Part shown: piece after piece, positions 16,967 through 22,568 of the stretch
Layout of the letters: every line of letters begins with the position of its first letter
How positions within the stretch are numbered: position 1 is the first letter of the stretch
Assembly (NCBI GenBank): GCA_934271195.1
Contig: CAKQRB010000034.1
Span: 1 to 29,935 of the forward strand
Direction: 5' to 3'
DNA: 29,935 bases
Source of the DNA: an uncultured Alphaproteobacteria bacterium
Lineage (GTDB): Bacteria; Pseudomonadota; Alphaproteobacteria; RF32; CAG-239
Made by a program: the position numbers and the translations under genes
Notes under the pieces: generated by a model
Told to the model about the DNA's origin: nothing
The model's input: only the letters and a program-made list of their open reading frames with translations
Database searches by the model: none

Positions 16967-17109
16967 TTGTAAAATAAAGGATTTTGTTTGGGATAGTCCG
17001 TGTAACTTGCGGGAAATGACCTCTTTGGTAACATCTTACACGGACTCAATTAAGTGCTTGATATATAAAGAAAAAAGACGCTTTTCAGCGCCTTTATCTT
17101 GACTGGCAG
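16967..17109. repeat. 143-bp direct repeat, copy B (tRNA-Trp 3' flank)
   Basis: Second copy of the 15368-15510 module. It starts at the last six bases of tRNA-Trp and includes the tRNA terminator and the 10-bp inverted repeat with the variable loop. The stem, the loop edges (CTTGCGGGAAA and TAACATC) and the terminator are identical between copies. The FGE and xKxG genes lie exactly between the two copies. Confidence 0.85.
17071..17092 (-). terminator. tRNA-Trp terminator
   Basis: Minus strand GGCGCT GAAA AGCGTC followed by TTTTTT, 12 bp past the CCA end of tRNA-Trp. It is a typical intrinsic terminator and is duplicated in repeat A. Confidence 0.8.
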
Positions 17110-17179
17110 GGGCAGAAGGACTTGAACCCTCGACACCCGGTTTTGGAGACCGGTGCTCTACCAACTGAGCTATACCCCT
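17104..17179 (-). tRNA. tRNA-Trp (anticodon CCA)
   Basis: A 76-nt cloverleaf on the minus strand. The acceptor AGGGGTA pairs with TGCCCCT (one U-G), with discriminator G and an encoded CCA. The D arm, the anticodon stem CCGGT/ACCGG with loop CTCCAAA (anticodon CCA), and a T arm with GGTTCAAGTCC are all present. The gene is a chimera. Nucleotides 1-41 and the upstream flank match the inner end of an integrated element, while the 3' half is host sequence. The displaced host 5' half is at 26813-26853. It is the only tRNA-Trp in the window and is probably essential. Confidence 0.96.
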
Positions 17180-17190
17180 ACAAAATCTTT
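17139..17190. repeat. attL of the integrated element
   Basis: A 52-bp perfect direct repeat of 26813-26864. It covers tRNA-Trp nucleotides 1-41 plus 11 bp of upstream sequence. Beyond it, similarity continues without gaps to about 17233 (7 differences in 43 bp), through the promoter. Confidence 0.9.
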
Positions 17191-17194
17191 CCGT

Positions 17195-17223
17195 TTTATA
17201 TCTTATAAAAAAACAGAAATCAA
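17195..17223 (-). promoter_or_regulatory. tRNA-Trp promoter supplied by the element
   Basis: Minus strand: TTGATT (17218-17223), 17 bp, TATAAA (17195-17200), ending 15 bp before the mature tRNA start at 17179. The same boxes with the same spacing occur in the displaced host copy at 26869-26897, but the spacer differs, so promoter function rather than exact sequence is conserved. Confidence 0.8.
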
Positions 17224-17422
17224 GTATTTTTTTCTATTCCTTGCAAACATTGCGTTTGCAGCGTTTAAGCTCACTCATAAATTCCTCATTTAAGGAAAGA
17301 AATTCAATTTTTATAACCAGCTGTAAAAACTAATTTTTCCTGCCTATAATTTTTTTCCCTTTTTTATCCCTAAACCTTTTGGAAGATACCTATTTACAAT
17401 GTTTTTGCGGGGGCTTAGAGGA

Positions 17423-17452
17423 AAACCTCATTAGCCGCGTTAGCCTCATTAG
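17423..17452 (+). repeat. 30-bp copy of an integrase-gene segment at the left end
   Basis: AAACCTCATTAGCCGC, then [G/A]TTAGCCTCATTAG, matches the coding strand of the integrase gene (26217-26246, minus) with one transition. It consists of three 9-bp units (CTCATTAGC-like). The 17181-17552 gap holds this site, attL and the tRNA promoter. I see no gene in it. Confidence 0.75.
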
Positions 17453-17552
17453 CTTTTGGGCTTTTTTGCCCCACACAAATATTTTCGCGCTCTTTTTGTT
17501 AAATGTCCACACTTATTAGGCTAACCCTTTGAAGTTGTGGATAGTTTTAGCT

Positions 17553-18185
17553 TTAGTCAGTAGATGAATTATTATGAGTTTTTTTTAATTCTAAATTAAA
17601 AATTTTAATTTCTTCATAGTAGGGAAGTATATAGAGTATAGCAATCATTATAATTAGATAAAAACGAATGTTATTAATTTTTAATATTTCCAAAGCATCT
17701 AAAAGAAAAATAATCAACAATCCATACAATAAAATGCGAATCTTTTTCTTAAATTCATCTACAGTTTCAGCTTTTTTTGTCTTCAATATTTCTGTTCTAG
17801 AAGAACGACTACGGTTAACTTGATCTTTGTAGTTTAAATCTATATTATCTTTTCTTATATCCTCTGTTTCAGAATTTATTATTTTAAAAAATGGAGAATT
17901 TTGAGAAGGAACAACTAAATATCCAATAACATCTGCATTTAATTTTCTAGCCTCATGCAAAAATTTAGCTAATTGTTGTTTTCCCATGTTTATTAAGTTT
18001 TTATTTTGGGAGGACTTAAGTTCAAATAATTGTATTGGAGTATTAGTTTCTGTATCAATTATAACTAAATCTGCTCTATATTGCCCCAACTTATATTCAG
18101 ATATAATACTTTGAGCAGGATAGCCATGGTCTATTAAATACTGTTTTAAATTTTCTATTAAATTTCTTTCTGTAAGTTCGCTCAT
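17553..18185 (-). CDS. Membrane-anchored HSDR_N-like (PD-(D/E)XK) nuclease
   Basis: A 210-residue protein. The N-terminal part resembles the type I restriction enzyme R N-terminal family (HSDR_N), with the PD-(D/E)XK core visible: RADLVIID gives Asp39, and LFELKSS gives Glu55 and Lys57. A helix follows (KQQLAKFLHEARKLNADVIG), as in that fold. Two hydrophobic helices come at about 147-168 and 173-192, with a charged tail, so the nuclease domain is tethered to the inner membrane. It starts 16 bp after the GHKL-nuclease gene with AAGG upstream, and the pair are almost certainly co-transcribed. Unlike HsdR it has no helicase motor; the neighbour may supply ATPase function. It is strongly AT-rich. 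An antiphage role is inferred, not shown. Confidence 0.75.
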   Translation of the reverse strand: MSELTERNLIENLKQYLIDHGYPAQSIISEYKLGQYRADLVIIDTETNTPIQLFELKSSQNKNLINMGKQQLAKFLHEARKLNADVIGYLVVPSQNSPFFKIINSETEDIRKDNIDLNYKDQVNRSRSSRTEILKTKKAETVDEFKKKIRILLYGLLIIFLLDALEILKINNIRFYLIIMIAILYILPYYEEIKIFNLELKKTHNNSSTD

Positions 18186-18201
18186 TATCTTTTTACCTTA
18201 T

Positions 18202-20214
18202 TTAATTTAATCCAAGAATCCTAAAAAATATTTCATTTTTCTTTCTCGCATCATTAAACATTTTTTCATATGTAATAATTTCTAATGAAACCATACATCC
18301 TTCTAAAGGATGATATTTAAAAAAGCCATCTCCATCAGGAGATTTTTGATATCCCATGACATCTATTAACTCAGACTCAATTTTAGATGTTATATCTGTT
18401 ACAATATAACCATAAAATCGTGTAGAACCACTAATCGTTATTTTCCGTCCTCGGTGATCTGTTGCATTTCCTGATATTATTTCTTTAATATTTCTAATTA
18501 TTTCTCGGTGAGGATTATAATCATCAGAAAAATTGTTCAAGCCAGGCTTTTTAAATTCCACAACAGTTATAGAATTTTTATATTGAAAATCATCTGTATA
18601 TTTCAATGGTTTATTAAAAATTGTAATATCTGGCCTTCTAGAAGATGCCGATTGTAACTCTTCATAATTTTTTATAAGTTCATCGGAATATAACGCTTCA
18701 TGAAAAACTAGTTTTTCATCCAAGAGCCAAAGATTATTTGCTTCAAATTCAACAGAATTTGAATTGATTTTCATTGGAACAATTAATTCATGCAAATAAG
18801 ACTCATCTAAAAACTTATTTTCTTCCTTATTAAAGGATATCATTTGCTCAAAAACATCCAACAAAGCCTTTCTATTGCATATATAATTTGACAATTCACA
18901 AGTATTAATTCCGCTAGATTTTGCTATGTATTTTTTCATAGCCTCATCATATGTCTGCTTAGTTTTCTCATTTAATTTAGTGGATTTTTTTAGTTTATTC
19001 CTAAGAGCTAACAACTCTTTTTCTTCTTGGAACTTTAAATTATGAAGAAATAATTCCATTTCTTGCATATTAGGATTGTTGGGGAGCTTATCAAAGGGAA
19101 ACTTTTTGTTCTTTATTCGATCAAGAAGCACTCTATATCCTGGTTTATGACTCTTTACATAATCGATTAACTTTTCTTTTTTATTATTTGTTGAAACTTC
19201 AAGATAACTTGACAGCTCCCTTTTTACAGTTTCGAGACATTCAGAGCGTATTTGTGAAAAAGAGGGATTAGAGACATCAAAAAAATCTCCATTTTCATCA
19301 TATTCTTCAGGAATGCTAAATTCCATTTGATTTGGCTGAATATTTTCGTCCAGATACTTACCACTAACTATTAAATTGTAATAATAGCTATTATTGCCGT
19401 CTTTAATTTTACTATTTAATGTTTCTATATTTTTTCCAATATTTTCACTTGTTATAACTCTCCGATTCGAAGTATATGAAATCATATTTCTTGTTTCTGT
19501 CTCATACAATCTAATACTAATAGTATCAAAATCAAAATTTCCTATAGTAAATTTTGATGTATTTTTATCTGATGTATAAAATTTTTTATACATTTCATTG
19601 AGATTCAAACTTTCTTTATTATCTGAAATTGTAATTTCGGGACAATTATTTCCCATAAAAAATAATAGGCAATGTTCTATTATTAAATGTGCAATTCTAT
19701 TTAATTCCTGAGGAAATGAGCTTTTATATGGTTCTATTATGTTTTTTAACGAAATTGTTGTTTTATTTTCGCTAAAATTCGCCTCTTTGATTGTTTCATT
19801 TAACTCATCTTTCGATCGGAGAAAATTAAAAGAGATTTCTTTTTTACCATTGTTATATATACTGTTTATAGATACTGTATCGAATACTTTTAACCAGGCA
19901 AAACGCCCTAACCCTTTACATCCTTTTGAAATTTTATGAGTGCTATCAAATTTCTTGAAAGAATTAAAATTTTCTTCTGTAAAACCTTCTCCATTATCAA
20001 TAATCTCAATATCGCGGATATTCGATGTAAATTCATTATTTAGAACTTCATTTCTTATTACATTAATATGAATGTACGGTTTTTTATTGCTGCTCATATC
20101 TTCTATAGATTGAAGAGAGTTCACAACTGCCTCAAATAAAGCATATATACCTTTAGTCTTAGGTAAATAAGTATTCCTCAATTTTCCTGCTACATCACCA
20201 TTAAAAGAAGACAT
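18202..20214 (-). CDS. GHKL (Hsp90/MutL/MORC-type) ATPase fused to a PD-(D/E)XK nuclease-like domain
   Basis: A 670-residue protein. The N-terminal ATP-binding Bergerat fold shows the N box (FEAVVNSLQSIED, Glu28 and Asn32), the G1 box (IIDNGEGF, Asp73) and the lid GCKGLGRFA (98-106). The middle is helical and Lys/Glu-rich. The C-terminal half carries NNLWLLDEKLVFH and a PD-(D/E)XK-like core: RRPDITIF (Asp near 527) and VVEFKKPG (Glu near 552, Lys near 554), then FYGYIVTDI. GHKL ATPases joined to restriction-type nucleases are known from genomic surveys of MutL/MORC-like proteins in restriction systems. AGGA lies 7 nt before the ATG. It lies downstream of an XRE regulator and upstream of a membrane nuclease. 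Likely role: ATP-gated nucleic-acid clamp and nuclease in defence. Confidence 0.82.
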   Translation of the reverse strand: MSSFNGDVAGKLRNTYLPKTKGIYALFEAVVNSLQSIEDMSSNKKPYIHINVIRNEVLNNEFTSNIRDIEIIDNGEGFTEENFNSFKKFDSTHKISKGCKGLGRFAWLKVFDTVSINSIYNNGKKEISFNFLRSKDELNETIKEANFSENKTTISLKNIIEPYKSSFPQELNRIAHLIIEHCLLFFMGNNCPEITISDNKESLNLNEMYKKFYTSDKNTSKFTIGNFDFDTISIRLYETETRNMISYTSNRRVITSENIGKNIETLNSKIKDGNNSYYYNLIVSGKYLDENIQPNQMEFSIPEEYDENGDFFDVSNPSFSQIRSECLETVKRELSSYLEVSTNNKKEKLIDYVKSHKPGYRVLLDRIKNKKFPFDKLPNNPNMQEMELFLHNLKFQEEKELLALRNKLKKSTKLNEKTKQTYDEAMKKYIAKSSGINTCELSNYICNRKALLDVFEQMISFNKEENKFLDESYLHELIVPMKINSNSVEFEANNLWLLDEKLVFHEALYSDELIKNYEELQSASSRRPDITIFNKPLKYTDDFQYKNSITVVEFKKPGLNNFSDDYNPHREIIRNIKEIISGNATDHRGRKITISGSTRFYGYIVTDITSKIESELIDVMGYQKSPDGDGFFKYHPLEGCMVSLEIITYEKMFNDARKKNEIFFRILGLN

Positions 20215-20332
20215 TTTCTTATCCTATAATATTTAGCGCTTTTCAATTCTTACCTGAAAAAATTTCCTTTGCAAATAAATTGTTACGTATTCTACTTATT
20301 TTTTCTTTTCAAAGACAAATAAAAACAATTAT

Positions 20333-20680
20333 CTAACCCAATTCTGAAAGAGCCTCTATTTGCTTTTGAATGACTTTTAAGGTTTTATCATCTTGTTTTT
20401 TGAGGATTTGTAAAATTGTTGCAATATTGCTCGGAAGTTCTTCGGTAGTCTGTGCCTGTTTGGTTTCTGAGAAAAGCTCATCAATAGAAATGCCCAAAGC
20501 TTTAGAAATTGACATCAGAGTTGTAACTTTAGGGTCACTTAAACCCCGCTCAATATTAGATATGGTATTTATCATTTTACCTGAAACATCGGCAAAATCT
20601 TCTTGGCTCATGCCTTTTTGTTTGCGTAATTGGGCAATACGTCTACCTAAAGTCTTTAATATTTGAGTTGTTTCATTCAT
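20333..20680 (-). CDS. XRE-family transcriptional regulator
   Basis: A 115-residue protein with a Cro/cI-type helix-turn-helix at about 13-67 (RRIAQLRKQKGMSQEDFADV, then INTISNIERG, SKALGISIDELF). A short C-terminal helical tail (ATILQILKKQDDKTLKVIQK) may dimerise it. It is divergent from the lipoprotein gene at 20855 and 118 bp upstream of the GHKL-nuclease gene on the same strand. It could therefore control both itself/the nuclease pair and the plus-strand trio. TTAkAGTGTGT sites in the divergent gap (20711-20722 and 20783-20798) are candidate operators. Confidence 0.9.
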   Translation of the reverse strand: MNETTQILKTLGRRIAQLRKQKGMSQEDFADVSGKMINTISNIERGLSDPKVTTLMSISKALGISIDELFSETKQAQTTEELPSNIATILQILKKQDDKTLKVIQKQIEALSELG

Positions 20681-20710
20681 TTTGCACCTCTAATTACTAA
20701 TTATTTTCAT

Positions 20711-20722
20711 ATTAGAGTGTGT
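20711..20722 (+). promoter_or_regulatory. Candidate XRE operator 1
   Basis: ATTAGAGTGTGT, upstream of the XRE start, repeats the half-site of the near-palindrome at 20783-20798 (ATTATAGTGTGT). It sits where a minus-strand XRE promoter would be. Confidence 0.4.
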
Positions 20723-20765
20723 AAAATACCATAGCGGTTAACTGTGTTTTTCTTTCTGATTTTGA

Positions 20766-20798
20766 TTGACAGCTTGGTTTTGACACATTATAGTGTGT
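20766..20798 (+). promoter_or_regulatory. Plus-strand promoter overlapping candidate operator 2
   Basis: TTGACA (20766-20771), exactly 17 bp, TATAGT (20789-20794) is a near-consensus promoter for the lipoprotein gene at 20855. The near-palindrome ACACATTATAGTGTGT (20783-20798) covers the -10 box, so a bound XRE repressor would block RNA polymerase. Confidence 0.65.
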
Positions 20799-20854
20799 TA
20801 AGGTTCTCGCGGTAGAATATGGATTTTTCCAAGACGTAAATTTGTTATGAGGAT

Positions 20855-21502
20855 ATGAAAGTGACCAAGTTAAGCTATATTGAAGAATCAAAAAAATCTA
20901 TAAAGTATGGATGTTTTTTGCTATTTTCACTAACGCTGTTATTAACAGGATGCGAAAGTTTTAATAATTTTAATGATAAAATTAGTAGTCTTAACAATAA
21001 AGTTCAACAAACGTTTAAAACACCTTGTGACAGATTAAGTGCTAAAAAATTCTTAGAGCAAGAATATGAAACAAATGATGTTTTTACATACTACCGCAAG
21101 TTTAAATTAAAATATAATATAGCATCTGCATATGCCTTGGATACAAAAAATGGCTATTCTTACTGTATCATAAATCTTGATTATTCAAGCAATCGGACTG
21201 TTGGAAAAATGGTCAATTCTATATTAGATACCAAACTTGCATTAATAGATAGAGGTTTTGGCGGAATCGATTTGAAATATAAAGAAGACGCCTTAGGAAA
21301 AATATATTTCGATGCAGAAAATCCAAGTGGTAACTTCTCTTATTTTCAAGACTTTGACAGACATTTACGCAGGCTTGATAAAGCACTTAAAACACAAAAT
21401 TGTGATTTAGCATATCAGTTTAAATTAGTCGGAGTTGATATAAAAAAAGTCAATAAAACATACGGTTATGAAAATAAATGTGATCTCATATCTGCACGAT
21501 AA
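20855..21502 (+). CDS. Lipoprotein of unknown function (element cargo)
   Basis: A protein of about 215 residues. A basic N-terminal region of about 18 residues is followed by a hydrophobic stretch and a lipobox, LLLTGC, with the lipidated Cys at residue 33. The mature part has four further Cys (in TPCDR, YSYCI, QNCDL, ENKCDL), possibly two disulfides, consistent with a periplasmic location. The start is ambiguous. The ATG at 20855 is only a few bases from GAGG, while the GTG two codons later has ideal spacing. It is first of three plus-strand genes behind a strong promoter with an operator-like palindrome. No family recognised. Confidence 0.7.
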   Translation: MKVTKLSYIEESKKSIKYGCFLLFSLTLLLTGCESFNNFNDKISSLNNKVQQTFKTPCDRLSAKKFLEQEYETNDVFTYYRKFKLKYNIASAYALDTKNGYSYCIINLDYSSNRTVGKMVNSILDTKLALIDRGFGGIDLKYKEDALGKIYFDAENPSGNFSYFQDFDRHLRRLDKALKTQNCDLAYQFKLVGVDIKKVNKTYGYENKCDLISAR

Positions 21503-21552
21503 GAAATAACAATTCTGCATCATATAAGCAATTTAGAAAAGGAGAAATAAAG

Positions 21553-22149
21553 ATGTTGGCATGGCTTTTGATAATATTTGGTTTTGTAATAAGTTGTTTT
21601 ATTGTTCCACCAATAGGACCTATAGTTTACTTTGTTGGTCTGATCATATTTCTTATAGCTATGAGGATTTTAAAAGCTTCAGTTTCAACTTCTGCTCATG
21701 CCTTGAATACGATGGCTAATAAAACTTCAGAAATGCCAATGTGGTTACCTCCTGTATTAGGGATTCCTCTATTTTTAGGCTTTAATGCTTATTTTTCTTA
21801 TTTAGGAGTTGATGAAAGTATGGCTGTTTTATCATTCTTCCTATCCAGCATAATAATTTATTTTGTTAATTTGATTTATAAAAAACATCTTAAAACGACA
21901 TACAATAAATTTCTCTATTCTGCAGTTAAAGAACATTTTGATACGCTATCTACAAAGTATAAGGAACTAGTTTATACGGGTGATTATGGCGAAACAATAT
22001 ATGATAAATGGCATACAGAAATAGAACACTTTATTGATGCTGTAATAAAAAAACAAAAATCAAAAGTTACCTTGTCTGATGAGGAATTAAAAAAACGTAT
22101 CATCAAAATTTTTGATGAGGTTAACGCACAACATCTTGAACAAAAATAA
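21553..22149 (+). CDS. Membrane protein with cytoplasmic C-terminal domain (element cargo)
   Basis: A 198-residue protein with GGAG 9 nt before the ATG. Hydrophobic helices occur at about 2-18 and 20-39 (PIGPIVYFVGLIIFLIAM). Two more lie at about 67-82 (LPPVLGIPLFLGFNAYF) and 90-107 (AVLSFFLSSIIIYFVNLIY). The remaining 90 residues are soluble, charged and helical, and end EEVNAQHLEQK-like (read EVNAQHLEQK). It lies 50 bp after the lipoprotein gene and 81 bp before the Septknot gene, on the same strand. It may act with the lipoprotein in the envelope, for instance in superinfection exclusion. That is conjecture. Family not recognised. Confidence 0.7.
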   Translation: MLAWLLIIFGFVISCFIVPPIGPIVYFVGLIIFLIAMRILKASVSTSAHALNTMANKTSEMPMWLPPVLGIPLFLGFNAYFSYLGVDESMAVLSFFLSSIIIYFVNLIYKKHLKTTYNKFLYSAVKEHFDTLSTKYKELVYTGDYGETIYDKWHTEIEHFIDAVIKKQKSKVTLSDEELKKRIIKIFDEVNAQHLEQK

Positions 22150-22230
22150 ATTTTTCTTTTCCCCCGACTCTCTTTGTAGTACATCATGAAAAATGACGTG
22201 CTTGCTTTAATTTCATAAAAGGGGAAAACA

Positions 22231-22521
22231 ATGGCAAAAATTTATGCAACAAAAGACCTTTATTACTATCCGAAAGTCATTAAAGTATTTTTGGTTAATG
22301 ATAAATACGAGGCTGATTTATGGTTTTATAAAACAAAAGATATTCATGAAGCCGATTCTCGTGATGAAATATGGTATTTTTCTGACGATGAATATAGTGC
22401 AACCGCAATGATTTGTTGGGTTAAGGACAAATATGATGCCGATGTTTGGGTATATCAGGTTCGGGACAAATATGAAGCACGGTGGAATAAAGGTAACAAA
22501 TTTTTAGGTCGTATTGGTTAA
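22231..22521 (+). CDS. Septknot (DUF6150) family small protein
   Basis: A 96-residue protein rich in Tyr, Trp, Asp and Lys, with three short repeats of the type VNDKYEADLWFY, VKDKYDADVWVY and VRDKYEARW. This spacing of DKYEAD strands is the recognisable pattern of DUF6150 proteins, which from general knowledge are predicted to fold as a 7(1) torus knot (Septknot). Their biological role is not known to me. GGGG lies 8 nt before the ATG. It is last of the three plus-strand cargo genes and is followed by a bidirectional terminator. The family call rests on remembered motif pattern. Confidence 0.75.
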   Translation: MAKIYATKDLYYYPKVIKVFLVNDKYEADLWFYKTKDIHEADSRDEIWYFSDDEYSATAMICWVKDKYDADVWVYQVRDKYEARWNKGNKFLGRIG

Positions 22522-22525
22522 AATC

Positions 22526-22557
22526 AAAAGGGGCGGAATTTAAACTCCGCCCTTTTT
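22526..22557. terminator. Bidirectional terminator between Septknot and primase genes
   Basis: GGGCGGA (22531-22537) pairs with TCCGCCC (22546-22552), with AAAA before and TTTTT after. It serves the convergent Septknot gene (plus) and primase gene (minus). Confidence 0.85.
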
Positions 22558-22568
22558 CGTTGCCTTTC

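Noticed and set aside
16855..17049. A 64-codon minus-strand frame in repeat B
   Set aside because: It spans the inverted repeat and loop, lacks a ribosome site, and is not kept in frame in repeat A, so it is not a gene.
17455..17476. Terminator for the membrane nuclease gene (GGGC-T6-GCCC)
   Set aside because: The 4-bp stem with a T6 loop has no T tract after it on the minus strand, so it is not convincing as a terminator.
17340..17552. Replication origin at the left end of the element
   Set aside because: It is AT-rich with short repeats, but I found no iteron series and it lies far from the primase, so I make no claim.
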